NCBI GenBank assembly: GCA_003260075.1
Contig: QLIY01000902.1
Span: forward strand, 1-64,000
Origin: Phallusia mammillata
Taxonomy: Eukaryota > Chordata > Ascidiacea > Phlebobranchia > Ascidiidae
Direction of reading: 5' to 3'
Length of the DNA: 64,000 nucleotides
In this document: piece after piece, positions 41,801 through 54,247 of the stretch
Layout of the letters: each line of letters begins with the position of its first letter
How positions within the stretch are numbered: the stretch's first letter is position 1
Notes under the pieces: generated by a model
Database searches by the model: none
Seen by the model: the letters and a program-made list of their open reading frames with translations, nothing else
What the model was told of the DNA's origin: nothing
Translations under genes and position numbers: made by a program

Positions 41801-42915
41801 GGGTGTGGCCGGATTCAGTGACGTAATCAATATCCCGAGCTGCACGAACATGGTCACGTGCGTCACGATGATGACGTAATAACATAGCTTCGAGTTACAA
41901 TTCTAATAAAAAAGGAAAATTTTAATGGCTTTATTATAACGAAGATATACTCTGATTAGGTAAAAAGAAACATGTTCCTAATAATTTTGAATTAAATGCG
42001 GCATTTAGGCAAAGCTACAGGTGTCAATTTATGAATGACAGCAAATTACGAACGTGCGGAAATCCTATGAGCTCATTACGTAAGTTCCTCATCACGAATT
42101 TAGAATGTTTAATATGTAAGCGAGCCCCCCCCCCTGATTAGGTAAAAAGAAACATGTTCCTAATAATTTTGAATTAAATGCGACATTTAGCCAAAGCTAC
42201 AGGTGTCAATTTATGAATGACAGGCAAATTATGAACGTGCGGAAATCCTATGAGCGCATTACGTAAGTTCCTCATCACGAATTCAGAATGTTTAATCTAA
42301 GCGAGTATATACGACTGAAGGTGACACCAAGGGTTTCTTCGTAAAGTGACATGAAGTGGAGCGTCCGGGGATTGGCGCTGATAGATGGTTGGAAAATGTT
42401 TTGCAGTGTAAGAGGACCTTGGCTGTATTGCAACATACATTGAAATAGTGCTTAGTTTAGGGCGGATCCAAAGTTGCGATTAATTAGAGGTTTAAGCTGG
42501 ATTTGAAGTCGATTCGGGCTTTTCGGTTCGGTTTTGGAAACAAAAACAAGGCTATGAATACGGGCATTAGTTCCAACTTTTGTATTGTAATTTCGCTTTC
42601 TGTGTGTACAGCCTTTCATTCGTATACCTATATGCAGGCCTGTTTGTCAAATGTTTTTGTATAAACTTAACTTTCGAACCTTTTTATGACATTAACAAAA
42701 ACGTTTACGCAAGGTTTTGGGTTCGGACATAAAATTAGGCTTCGCGAACAATTTTGGTTTTAGAAACTTTCGATGATCCAAAACCTAATTGAGGCCAGGG
42801 TAACGTTTGAGTTTTAATTATTGCAAATCTTAACTACGTTTTTGGGTACTACCTTGGTTTTAGCCTTTGCTGTTTCTTCGTCCTTCTCAGCTTCTTTTAA
42901 CTTTTCATTCTCCAT
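35821..42915 (-). CDS. Divergent GLUT (SLC2)-type MFS transporter
   Basis: Exons: 42853-42915, 41768-41902, 41604-41707, 41219-41382, 39889-40010, 38309-38479, 37447-37625, 37204-37300, 36708-36868, 36271-36421, 35821-35910. All phases agree (1437 nt, 478 aa). A short charged N-terminus (MENEKLKEAEKDEETAK) precedes TM1. The first loop NPATPALRRFFNESH matches the GLUT loop with its N-glycosylation site. YEAIIIGRFVSGF matches the GLUT GRF motif. The segment after TM6 begins PPSPLLLLRAKKK where GLUTs have PESPR. Then NIMLYSDAIFIDAGVSPEYA matches the INAIFYYSTSIFEKAG region, and VGTGPMLVSFPLM the GPGPIPW region. The C-terminus stops after LKSS without the PETKG tail. It probably carries a hexose or related solute across the membrane. 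Several signature motifs are altered, so substrate and activity are uncertain. Confidence 0.8.
36157..36166. other. 10-nt C spacer duplicating part of a transporter exon
   Basis: Exactly ten C's. 35999-36156 and 36167-36323 are near-identical, so the 3' part of GLUT exon 10 appears twice (36105-36156 and 36271-36323). The left copy is truncated and should not be read as an extra exon. Confidence 0.75.
37888..37897. other. 10-nt C spacer between duplicated flanks
   Basis: Exactly ten C's. 37780-37887 recurs at 37898-38005. It lies in a transporter intron. Confidence 0.75.
39195..39204. other. 10-nt C spacer between duplicated flanks
   Basis: Exactly ten C's. 39057-39194 recurs at 39205-39341, both containing ggacccgctcagcgag. 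It lies in a transporter intron. Confidence 0.75.
39399..39793 (-). mobile_element. Most complete composite tRNA-related SINE-like element
   Basis: Bounded by direct copies of ataaatcacagtacgccagg ... ggcgctatac (39399-39437 and 39755-39793). It contains a tRNA-like unit on the minus strand at 39500-39572. Further parts match the elements at 2.6, 12 and 23 kb. It lies in a transporter intron. Confidence 0.65.
39500..39572 (-). tRNA. tRNA-like unit of the SINE (probably pseudo-tRNA)
   Basis: 73 nt. The acceptor arms GCCTGTG and CGCAGGC pair. The A box is TAGCTCAGTTGGTAGAGC and the B box GGTTCGAATCC, with a perfect GTGGG/CCCAC T stem. The anticodon arm fits only as GAGCC-CCGGAAA-GACTC, with one mismatch and C instead of T before the would-be GGA anticodon. 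It is likely a SINE promoter head rather than a working tRNA. Confidence 0.5.
40579..40763. mobile_element. hAT MITE, 185 bp
   Basis: Ends CAGTGCCGGATTAACC and CCTTAATCCAGCACTG, with target duplication ataaagtg/atgaagtg. Inside are repeated gcctacaggcc units. It lies in a transporter intron. Confidence 0.8.
42125..42134. other. 10-nt C spacer between duplicated flanks
   Basis: Exactly ten C's. 41953-42124 recurs at 42135-42305 with small indels. It lies in the first transporter intron. Confidence 0.75.
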
Positions 42916-42987
42916 CACAAGACTTTATCACGTCAACTTTTTGAGTAAGTCACAATTTTACTAAGTTGCATTGGTATGTTATATTCA

Positions 42988-42991
<4 letters not shown>

Positions 42992-43073
<82 letters not shown>
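42992..43073. other. 82-nt C homopolymer, probable gap filler
   Basis: Uninterrupted C run just upstream of the transporter start, in the probable promoter region. No flank duplication. Confidence 0.6.
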
Positions 43074-43075
<2 letters not shown>

Positions 43076-45622
43076 AATAATTCACGTAAAAGCGACGTGG
43101 TTTATTTTTAGTCGTTTCAGTTTTAGCTCCGGTAAGAAATAGTTCTACATATTTTCCACTACTCGCTTGTTTGGTTATTTAAAACTAACTCATCAAATAG
43201 AACTGATTCATTGGCTCAAAGATTCAATTCCAATAAAAAAGTGTATAGTTGTCACCACTCTTGCGAAGTGCAGTTGTCACAACTGTTTAATAGGCCGTAA
43301 GCATTCACTTTGCGGTCAGTTGAGTTGAGAACATACAAGTTTACACTGTAAAACCGCTATAAACGTAAGAGGTGTAACTAAAGCGTGTACGTTTGAATAG
43401 CTAACTTCGTGTGGTATTTTCCCATAGTAAAGTGGTACATGACCACTGCATACCAGATAAGAGACTTGAGAAATGCTTGAGGTGCCCCTTGACGTGAAAG
43501 CTAAACTTTCAAAGCATATTAGTCAACAACATAACTGGATAGTTTGTACACATACAATGCAAAGCTAAATAACGTTCCAATTCTTCTCTGCAGAAACTGA
43601 GAGCTAACAGTCATTTGCTGACTGGCGGCACACTTGGAACTAAAAAGAAAAACGCTACAAATCCACGCTACCAAACTCTGCCTAGTGATAAATGCGCAGC
43701 AGCCTTTTATTCAATAAACAACTCGAAGACCACACCTGGATTCCAATGTTTTTCTTCGCAAAAAAAGCTAATTTGGCGACTACCCAGTCAGGCACGTGCC
43801 AATCGGCTGTTTCACCTTCAAACTACCCGGGCCCTTCATTTGATTCAGGAAATTATGACGCTTTTGGCCACCTGGCAATGCTGAAATAGCTATTAAGAGA
43901 GAGACTGTTTTTTTGCGGCAGCTTTGGACGTTGCCAATGTTTGTCAACCCAGGAATGCAAATTTATTACAAAACTATGACTCCAAAAACACCACACACTC
44001 AATATGGCAATGGCGACTGTTAACTATTGCTTTTATTTGAGCAAGTTTTATACAATTAGCCCTAGAGTGTATAAAGCACTGACCCCAAATTAATTGCGTT
44101 TTTTATTAACGGTCCTTGTTGCGTCTGTCAAGACTTGAGGACCACCATGGTAGACACTTTTATATAAGTTTGTATGGATACAAAATTTCTGAGCTACTTA
44201 TTGGTAAATTGCAAATTTTCCCATGATCTCATCGTTTGTATGTAATGAAGTCATCCACAAAGGACGAAAGTAGTCCTAGCCAAAAATTCCGTAAGGCATT
44301 TCAAGTAAGCCAGTACGGCGAAAAAGTCGTTAAACAAGTAACTTAGGAGGTATCAAATCTTCTCATAAATTTGTTCGTGAACAAAAAATAAAACCTGCCC
44401 CGGGGCGTCAACGTCAAATTAGGCTTAATATCGCAGATGTGCAACTTTTGTGATAAAAATGAACTAAAAGTTTCACTTTAAATTTTTTCAAGGACAATTT
44501 CAAGTTCTATACAAACATCAACGAATGTTGTGTTATACATGTTACAGGTCCTCTATTTATAAGCTAACCGAAAATGTGTTACACGCTGAATAGTTGCGCC
44601 AGGGCATAGACTAAAAAGCAGCAGCTTTGCACATTTTGACACTTCCGTTTGGTGCAACGCAAACGTACCTGTAACAAGTATACGAGTATGCAATACATAA
44701 CAGTTCCTGCCCGTAAAAATCGCTCGCAGTAACACACGAACACTGAGAAACGATCACTGAAATGAACCTTTGTTTGTGGGAACAATCAGAACTTTAGTCT
44801 TTTTGTCCGTATTAGTGACTATAAGCTTTTGTATGTTTTTCTGGCTTGACACAATCTTTTACCGCTTTAAGCACATTTGCTATAACAACCTACAAGTTGG
44901 CAAAAATTTTCAGAACTAAGGAAAACATTGGTTAACTGATTTGGACAGAAAGCCGTTTCAGATTCTAAATAGTTCCACGGCCTAACACCCAATGTTTACC
45001 TTTTTGTGGGTTTGCTACTGCTTTGTTTATGTCCCTTCAATTGTACTCTGAAAAGCCAACTGGCATGCACGAAACACACCAGTGCAATGTGAAACAAAAC
45101 AGACACTTAAACAATTAGTTGCTCCTGGTGAGAAGTCTTTACTTTTTAGAAATTGCACCTCAAACAAATACAAGGCGCATAATGCCTTGCGAATTAAACA
45201 TGCTTACAAAGAGTTTACGTTGAAACCTTTTTGGCGTTAACTGACATACTCAAACTGTCTTTTACGCACCAAATAATTAAACCGTTCAAGCTGTTTCCTC
45301 GGTTCAACCTTTTGTTTTCGCCTTTTTGCTAGTGATCGAGTTTGATACGGGTCAGTTCATGTTACAAGTCAGGCGACCAGTGGTACGAACCAAAAAGGTA
45401 AACAAATAGGAGATAGCACTTCAGCAGGAAAAAACACTGGTTCAACTAAATAACAGCCAGTAAAAACCTTGTTATTGTATCACTTTTTTGCATTTTTGGT
45501 TCAGCGCATTTTTATGGACAAGCATCACATTTTATGCTATAAATTGGACTATATCGGTTAATTTATCTTAAAAAATGTTTAGCAGCAGGGTAATCTTTTG
45601 CGATGTGCGATGGTGGTGGCAC
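43074..45622. other. Intergenic region
   Basis: No open frame with family motifs. The overlapping frames at 43615-43889 and 44553-44785 have no splice-linked partner. Nothing further recognised. Confidence 0.4.
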
Positions 45623-46096
45623 CAGAGTTGCAAGTCGGGCCGGGCTTTTCGGGCCGGGTTCGGGTTCGGGCCGGGTTCGGGCCGGGTTCGGGCTTAGGTA
45701 TTTGTGAGAAAACGGGCTTAAAACGGGCCTGACTTAACGTTCCGTGTCCGCCTCTGTTTTTTAAATAAAATCACTCAGCTAAGTAACAATTCTCTAACTT
45801 TGACCCTCCTCTAAAACGTATTGTTTACCCCATTGTCTACTGTTGTTCATTGTGTTTGTTGTCTTTATCTTTTTTCTTTCTCATCCTTTGTTGCAAGGCT
45901 TTCGTGGATAGGCCTGTCAATCAAAATTTCGGGCCTAAACGGGCTTTGCAAAAACGTTTCGGGTTCGGGCCGGGCTTCGGGCTTATACTTTCGGGTTCGG
46001 GCCGGGTTCGGGCCGGGTTCGGGCCGGGTTCGGGCCGGGTTCGGGCCGGGTTCGGGCCGGGTTCGGGCTCAAATTTCGGGCCCGCTTGCAACTCTG
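45623..46096. mobile_element. hAT element loaded with an 11-nt GC-rich repeat
   Basis: Ends CAGAGTTGCAAG and CTTGCAACTCTG, with a perfect target duplication ggtggcac. Near both ends it carries arrays of an 11-nt unit (gggttcgggcc): about three at the left, six to seven at 45998-46075. Open frames through it are repeat artefacts. Confidence 0.85.
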
Positions 46097-47549
46097 GGTG
46101 GCACAGCACCATGACTGCACCTGAATAAAGGAAATTTAGTACAAAAATGTTGAACATTTTATTCAAGTGCTTATGCAAGCTGCAGACACAAAACAAATCC
46201 AATAAACAAAACATTATAATAAAGACCTGAACCTTATCTATCCCTGTATTCCTAACACAAACCTCTTTAGCTGACGCGGTCCTGAAATTATCCTGGTATT
46301 TCGATGAAAACAATCTGATGGTACGCCACAGAAACACGCTTTTTTCTAAGTTTCGAACACGCTGAACCTGAACCTGCCAAGCACAGGGCACCGGCAATTG
46401 TTCGCTAAATAACTCATACGTGACTGCGGTGAAACCTCAAGTTCATGCGGTTCAGTTCTTGTCATCATACTATGAGTTTACAAACTGACCTCGTGAAATT
46501 TATGCACGACATGTACTCAAGTAAACACTGTTTACAGCATTAAAGACAGCATTTCAATCCTTACCAGTGCGTGCAGTCAAGAACTCTCTAGCATTCCACA
46601 GTCACAAGGTTCATTTACCTCAATTCGAATCATTCAGAAGATGCACTGAGGCACTAAATCCGCTTTCACTGTTTAGCGCTAAAGGTCGTTGAACACTTAC
46701 GTTGGGTAGCTTCCATTGCCAACTAATCGAGGTCATAACAACATACTGTTACAGTTTCGCAAGGCGTGATCTTGGTTCTAAACGTTAGTTGGTGAACATT
46801 CGGTTTGCTGTAACAGTAGCACTGTAGCTCAAAAGGCACAATGCTCAACAAAGCGTTACGTCCGTACTGCTGTTTTCGCCTGTAAACAGCGCTGTATTCA
46901 CAATTATTAAAGCGATTGTCGGACTGGACAGACCAGCCGTCTTGCCGGAAAAAGGAAGAAGGCTAGGCCTATCCTTTTGTCGGACAGTTTGAGTACTACC
47001 ACGAACGGCTCCTGGATTGGTCAGTACTTCACAGATATGCACGGTTTAACTGTAAATACTGGTATAAGCTTATCCACCAGCTGTCTTCTGATAATTTAAA
47101 ACGTAACCTAGGCTCCGAATGTTACCTCGCTATTGGGTGTCAAACGTTTTGATAATTTTCAATGTTTACAGTTATTGATTATTTTGTATATATATATCTT
47201 GTGTGTATTCTGTGGTTGTAGGGTGTAAAACGACGGCCCCAAAGCAACACTTAGTTCTGTTACCCACGGCGTAGTGGATTAATTTATTCTACAGAACGTG
47301 TCGTTTATCAGAGTAACCTCATTTTTTTTCCTTGAATAAAGTAGATACTGTTGACATGTGTAGGGTACAGACCTACGACTCCATATTTATCTCAAATAGT
47401 CCTAAATCAAGTTTAATTTTTTCGGCATAATTGCTACTGTCGAGACAGTAAATAAAATCGCAGGTTTAGTTGGTTTTATTAAAAAATCAATACAAAATAC
47501 AGCATCATTCGGACTAAAGCTTGTCATCGATGTACACCTGTCTGTTTGT
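46097..47549. other. Intergenic region downstream of GPCR 2
   Basis: The minus-strand open frame reaching 46397 runs into the repeat element and lacks family motifs. Nothing else recognised. Confidence 0.4.
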
Positions 47550-50500
47550 TTACACCTGCTTAGGAGGCGTTGTTTCGCGGGGAACAGAATTGCCAGTTTT
47601 TGCCGTTTGCTGGTGTCTCCCCTGTGTTGGTATATTTTGTTGATGGTTGTCGTGGGCGATATTGGTCGATTGTTCGGAGTGCTGATTGTCCCAGTAAAAG
47701 CACAAGGATCTTCGAATCGCTGCTCGATAGCTGTCGTTGCGATAGCAGTACACCATTAAGTTCACCAAGCTGAAAACATATAAGACTTCTTTAAAAACAG
47801 CTGTTGTGTTGAATGATATTGATATAGGAGCACTGCTCATTCGGCAATACTATTACGTTTGGTGATATACTGCTACATAGCGGACTAATTAAACCGCCTG
47901 CAAACAGTTTTTCACGGTTGCTTAAGAAATAAAAACTCTCGCCTGCCTAAAACTATCTAGGTTCATAGTATTTAAAAAGAATTTGCGGATCAACTGTTTA
48001 TTTATGTTAACTTTGTTGAAATCGCAAAACGCTAAGGCTTACCTTGAAGACATAGCGATATAGAATGCGATAAGATAAGGTTGGGAATATGTCAATGTGG
48101 TCAAGGAACCGGCGTAGAAAGCAGAGACAACTCCAAGAAGTGGCACTGAAAACGTAAAAATTCTTTTTTCAGTAAAGGTTATCAACATCCCCAAACCTTG
48201 GAAAGAACTTCCACTCACGTAATGTCAATGTGAAACCGATGATCATAATGGCAACCGTCACAAACACTGTGGCTTCTCTTTTCATCACTTGGGTCCTCGT
48301 TCGTCGATGAGAGTCCAGTCCCATTAAGTCGCGGGATTTGTACAGAAACTTTCGAATGTAAAGCGCTGTGGCGACCACTATCGACAACTGTTAGGAAAGA
48401 CTTGTTAGGTTAAGGAGACTCCATGTGTTAAAAAAAGACATCAGACACATAAAACTTTAAATTATACATTTCAAGAACTCAAAAGCCGTCCACCATTTTC
48501 TTCGAGGTGTATAATGGAAAAAAACTGAACGCACTGTTTACAAAGTACATACGCAAACGGAATTCACCTGAATGTCAAAGACCTTTTTTGAGATATACAT
48601 TCCATGCAAAATGTGTGTCTCGATTAATTTGGTTTGGCCAGGGATTCGTGCACTTAGTTCTGTATAGTGTTTCACAGTAAGAACAGTTGTCACCGGAAAA
48701 TATCTGTTTTAAGGTTTGGTTTCAGGAAAAACTTTATTTAGCCAGTTCAGGACGTGTGTTTGCTTTTTTGTGCTGTATCTACTTCTTAGTGTGTTATGTA
48801 GCTTATAAATAAAATAAATTTTGGGAACATAACAGTATCGACATTTAGGATAATTTCCTCAAAGTATGACACACCACAGAAAATCGTGGTTGTCCCGAAA
48901 GTTATTAATTTTCCCAAGCAGGCCAAATTTCAAATGAATGAAATGGCAAAATACAGAGAAGTCTCGAAAGTTCCAGTGCGAAAACAGAACCAAAGACTTG
49001 ATATAAAGGGCAAAGCTTTAGTTTTCAACAAAAATCGTTTTTTGAGTCACCATCCGAAAATAAACTGTGATTAATATAGATTTCCCACCAAAGAAGCATT
49101 GAAGATTATGTGTTTGGTTCATTTGCTTATACGCAGTGGTGGTTTTGGAAATGACCTATTCCGACTTGTAAGAATTCTGTTTTGTAATATATGACAAAGC
49201 ATTGCGCATTTGTATGCAAATTGCTCTCTTGAAATAACCAACAATGAATGAACTTATATTTAACTTAATGTGCACTTTATAGACACGCTGATAAAACCGA
49301 CTCGAAACAACAAAACACTACATTCTGTTAAATAGGTTATTTTAAAAGTGCTTAAAAGGTGTTATGATTGAGCGTAATTGCGCAGAAGAAATCCTATTGC
49401 AACACCTTAACTGTTTTTGTGAAAGTCGAGTAAAAATTAGTCATAAACTGCTCAAATAATTTACTTACCATAAACAGGTACGGAAGAGCGTAGAAAAACA
49501 CCATTAGGGCAATCGCAGGTGCAAAATCCACATTTGGACTTGTCAAGGTCAATGTCGGGTAGTAGAGGAACAACACGTGATTGTACGAGTACAAGTACAT
49601 GTCAGGAAACAGAGCTGCAATCAAACGCACACTTTGGTGAAGTCTTGAAGACTTCCTTCGTAAAGGCATTTGACTTTGAGTAAAAGTCTAAACCAGTGTT
49701 TCTTAACCTTTTTTGCGCTCGTACCCTTTGAGCATTCATAAAATTTTCTCGTACCCCCTGCCTAAAATGGCCGACGGAAGTAAATAAAATTGTAACAATA
49801 GGAATTAAACTCAGTGTATTTATAACTTGGGTGTTGAATACATGCATGAAAACAGTATTGTATAAGTAGTACAAAACTATAACCCGTTCTGGATACTGTA
49901 TGTAACAAAGTATCTTGTTACGCATTTTTCACAAATATGCCTAAATAGCATAGAATTTCACCCTGCATGTCGTACTCCCTGCTTTGATGCTTCGTACCCC
50001 CAAGGGGTACACGTACCCCTGGTTAAGAACCCCTGGTCTAAACCATTGATCGACAAACAGCCAACATCGCAAAAGACGTCTGCTACAGCTAATCAATGTG
50101 TTTCGTTTGCCAATATTTGGAATATTCGCAGTTTAGTAGTGATATTGTTAAACTCAAGTTTGTTCGCAATTATTAAAAAAAATGGAAACCAGAACAAGAT
50201 GACCTTAATTAATATTAATGCAAAAGTTAATTTTATGTACGTAATTTGGTAAAACTCTCTAAAATTTTGTTTTTCGAGGGCGATACTTATACCCAACACC
50301 CACACTATGACATTCCTAACCGTACAACGCTATGCAGCAGTCACAAACCAATTTTAAGAAAATTATAAAGGGATCACTCTACACGTACCTGGAACACAAG
50401 CGGCAAATAAGCTCACGGCCCACGCAACCCCGATCAAAGCCAGAACCGTAATTTTACTCTGCAGTTTGTATCTCATGGGAAATCGAACTGCGTAGAGACG

Positions 50501-51316
50501 TTGTGCGCTCAGCAACAGAAGGTTGAACAGAGATGCTGTGAAGCCCAAGACAAAGAAGATGCCGCCAGATGTCGCTGCCGAGGACCCGAATGAATCAGTA
50601 ACAGCTTCAAGCATATCCTCACCCGTTGAATGCAAACTCCATGCGATGTTAGGAATGCTGATAACAATCATTTGGATACCTAAAGCAAGATTAAGTAATG
50701 CTATTATCACTAATACACAAAAGGATAAAGGACTTATTGTAAGCAAACTTATATTTCTTATCAACAATAAATACAAAGGCCCTGCTATTACCGTAACGAT
50801 AACAGTATTATACATTCGTTTTTACTAGTTAGCAAACATTAAAATGTTTAAATTTGTTGTGAAATGTGCTATTGTTACAATGTAAACCAGACTGGTTTTC
50901 CATATCTGTACTACACATCAGTTACACAAACATTAACTCTACGTACTAGTTAGTATGTCTGCAATCGCTAACGACACCTTCAATACTTCGAAATTCGACG
51001 TTTTCTTTTTTCTGCTCACTGTCCATATCACCACAGAATTTCCCACAAGTACAATAAAGCCGAAAATAGCCACAAGAGCTATGAAAAATCCGTACAAAGG
51101 TACACTGCAGGATGAACAGTCGTAAACTGCTGTGTCGTATCCACATTGCTCTAATGCATCTGGACTACAAAAGGCCTGGAAACCGCTGAGGACATCTTCA
51201 AATGTCGTCCCATTCCCCCCAACTACTGGGAGTAGGTGAATAGGTGGAATAATGGCAATAAGCTCCACTTGTGTGTCGTTATGCGGATGCGGGATCCATG
51301 TGAGAGCAGTACTCAT
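47550..51316 (-). CDS. Class A-like GPCR, receptor 2
   Basis: Exons: 50947-51316, 50389-50679, 49469-49614, 48219-48387, 48043-48145, 47550-47769. All phases agree (1299 nt, 432 aa). The N-terminus has a glycosylation site and a Cys cluster (CSPDALEQCGYDTAVYDCSSC). TM1 has FIVLVGNSVVIWTV and TM2 has LKVSLAIADIL. TM3 ends LLLLSAQRLYAVRFPMRY, so AQR stands where DRY is usual. TM5 lies around LMVFFYALPYLFMV. TM6 (VTVAIMIIGFTLTLLPLLGV) lacks the CWxP motif. TM7 ends LVNLMVYCYRN (NPxxY variant). The tail is Gln/His/Thr-rich. It is not obviously a duplicate of receptor 1. The ligand is unknown, and the altered DRY may indicate unusual G-protein coupling. Confidence 0.85.
49694..50035. mobile_element. 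hAT element, 342 bp
   Basis: Ends CAGTGTTTCTTAACC and GGTTAAGAACCCCTG, with a perfect target duplication gtctaaac. It lies in a GPCR 2 intron. Confidence 0.85.
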
Positions 51317-51446
51317 TTTAGATTTTCTTTAATTTACACCAGTTAAGGCTGAGATTAATACTATGTAGCTGACACTCTTGAGAAAGAACACGTGTAATAT
51401 GCCAATAAGATATAATGTCTAAATTATCTTTTACAGATAATCCAGA

Positions 51447-51456
51447 CCCCCCCCCC
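51447..51456. other. 10-nt C spacer without visible duplication
   Basis: Exactly ten C's upstream of GPCR 2. No repeated flank was found here, unlike the other ten-nt spacers. Confidence 0.5.
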
Positions 51457-51569
51457 ACAACAAACGTATTTTTTGCATTGTTTATCATGTTATTCGTGCA
51501 GGGTAGCGGAAAATTTAAAGAGTTAAGAGGGGTCGCGATCAAAACAGTTTGGGAAGCCCTGGTCTAGAC

Positions 51570-51984
51570 CAGTGGCTCTCAAACTTTTTCATTATTTTTT
51601 CAAAACGTTCCCCTTGTCATTAATTTGAGGGCTCGCGGTCCTTAAGCCTAAATGTGTATTTCAGAAAACGAAAGTTGATTGCATGTTTTAGCTAGTTAAT
51701 GCACAATTGCGCATAATAATGATCCAAAGACAGCTTGTGACATCACAGACAAGACGAAAGGCATTACGATTGTGCGCGAACAGTTGCATTTTTGAAGGTT
51801 GTCATTGTATAAAGGCTATTGTTTAGCAATAGAGACGGCCGGTCGATTCTCAATTCTAATTTGATTTAAACTTTTTCAGTGGCACAAACTGACGCTAAAT
51901 AAGATTATAGAACTACTTCGCGGTCCCCCCAAAATTGCCTCACGGACCCCTAAAGGACCGCGGACCCCAGTTTGAGAACCGCTG
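51570..51984. mobile_element. hAT element, 415 bp
   Basis: Ends CAGTGGCTCTCAAAC and GTTTGAGAACCGCTG, with target duplication gtctagac/atctagac. Just left of it, 51457-51561 ends in cagtttgggaagccctg, the right end of another truncated hAT element. Confidence 0.8.
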
Positions 51985-53825
51985 ATCTAGACACAGCGGA
52001 ATAATACGAGGTTTTATGACACACTTTAGAACGTGGCGTTATTATATATCAAAGGTAGATAACTAAAAATCAAATAATAGTCAACAAAGTTTCTAACAAA
52101 AGTTTTGATGCACTATATCCGATATTCGTAGTAAAACCTGTAAGAACCAAACATTAACACCAAACTTTAATATATATTGCTTTATTTCTTGTACCAACAA
52201 AGCTGTACACTACTTGCAACAAGCGCGTGGAGACAACACAAAAACATGCGTCTTTAACTTTATATCTATCCGCTGACCCTATTCCCTCGACTTGATATTT
52301 TGACCGTTATTTTACTGAAACATCAACATCGGTTGCTGCTTCAGCTTCAGACTTACGACCCCACCAATAAACTAATAAATGACCATGTCACAGTGTTAGG
52401 AAGTTGTCAGATATGGGTGGATACGCCTGTCAACGATAGATTGCCAGTGAGTCATGTCAGGGCATCGGTTTAATTTCATCATGTCATTGTCGGGTGATGT
52501 CTATAGACATCGCATAAAACCACGATTATAGTTGCATAAGAAGACTTTAAAAGGGCATTGGCGTCTAATGTTTTGTTAGGCGCATCATATTGTTTTAGCG
52601 CCCTTGACTTGCAAATCAGTTTCATTATGAATTTTGTGATCAGGCGTCACCACCATCACTAATATATTCAAATTAACTTTCCCGTCAGCGCTAAAACTTT
52701 TCGCGTTATTTATGGTTATAGTTGATTTATACATACTACAACACATGGTTTTAGTCAGTGTCAACGTTATTGTAATTCTGGCGCCGTTCTGTCATAATAT
52801 TTGACATCACTGTTCAAGTTACGTAAAATTTATTGACGCAAATTTCTCAAATTGGCCACTGTTTTTCGTAATGAGGCGGAAATTCAAACAAAACATTGGA
52901 AGTTATAATTACGCTGTGGAATATTTGTAACACTAGTTTAAATTTATTCATGCAGCGTTTTGGTCGGGTTTTACTTCCTACTAAAAGGGTCGAGCTAGAG
53001 TGGTTTGCATTTTTGGAAATCAATTAAATGCACATTACTTAATGTAGTTACTCGCAAGTGACAAAGCAACTTCATTTTAACGCACATTACACAATTTAAA
53101 TGTCATTTGCTTGCTCAAATTTGTAAAACACGTTAGTAGAGATGTTTGTATCAGGAGTTTAAACGTCATTGACGAATCCCTCTCTATAGCGCTCTCAAAA
53201 CAAACATATTTTATAATTGTCATACGTCTCAATTATATTTAATGAAATATTTCTAAAAACACATGCAAATTGTAAGTTACTAAACTGAATTATTGACAAT
53301 GATTTTGCTTCCGTTACCACCGGACTGATTCATAAATTCATATTCCAAAGTACAGTGTACAAAAAACATTTTTTGAAAACCAAAAATTTGGTCACAAAGC
53401 TGTTTCTTATAAATCATAATACGGATTTCAACATAACCTGACTATACCCTGTCTGCTTCATCTGCCTAAAAACAACTTTGTATATACCACCACATATTAA
53501 AAGCCAACTGCGGCAACTTTGCTTTTTCGTAACCAACTTAATTGTTCGTTTTTGTCCCGTAAGCTTACATAAAAAGCATCCCGCTACGTTAATCCGTAGT
53601 TAGGCCACATGGGGTCACAATTTTTAGGTTTAGTCGTTGAACTTAACATCGGTTTAACTAAAATGAAAAAGATTGAACACGTCCAAGTTTTGATAATGGG
53701 TACAAATCAAATTAAACTTTAAGCAGATATAACCTGAAATCCTGACTTGGTGCCCTAAAACAATGCAGAATTGAAACATTTTGTTCACTTATACAGTATT
53801 TCCTGCAGCACCACGACCAAACTAA
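51985..53825. other. Intergenic region
   Basis: AT-rich, with no long open frames, RNA genes or terminal repeats recognised. Confidence 0.4.
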
Positions 53826-54247
53826 CAGGGCTGCCACTTTTGTTTGAATGAAAACATCTAGTTTTGCCCACAAAAATATCTAGAAACATCTAGATTGAAA
53901 ACCAAAACACCCAAACACGTATCTAAGCATAAAAGAATCCAATTTATTCTAATATATTAGCCAAACAACAACACATATGAAGGTTTTTGATATAAATTGC
54001 GATATTAGATGTTAAAGAAGCTTACTTCTTTCTTTTTATCAGTCAACGTTTTCTGATACAGTGATAGCGTTGGGACTTTTGTGGTTATCTGGGTGAAACA
54101 TTTGTATTAGCACGGTTCCTACAGTCTTTACAAGCGGAAAAAACATATCTAGATTTTATAGCCATCATCTAGATCCCAAATTTTACATCTAGGCTTAACC
54201 AAAACTATCTAGATCTAGCTATAAAATATCTAGAGTGGCAATATGAA
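53826..54247. mobile_element. Element with clustered tctag motifs at both ends
   Basis: Begins CAGGGCTGCCACTTTTG and ends in agagtggcaatatg. The motif tctag occurs about nine times, mostly within about 100 nt of the two ends, resembling subterminal transposase-binding repeats. Terminal repeats are imperfect and no target duplication was defined. A 66-nt part (54007-54072) recurs at 59992-60057. Confidence 0.5.

Noticed and set aside
45821-46397. Open frames on both strands with repeated Gly/Arg/Pro units
   Set aside because: They translate the 11-nt repeat inside a hAT element.
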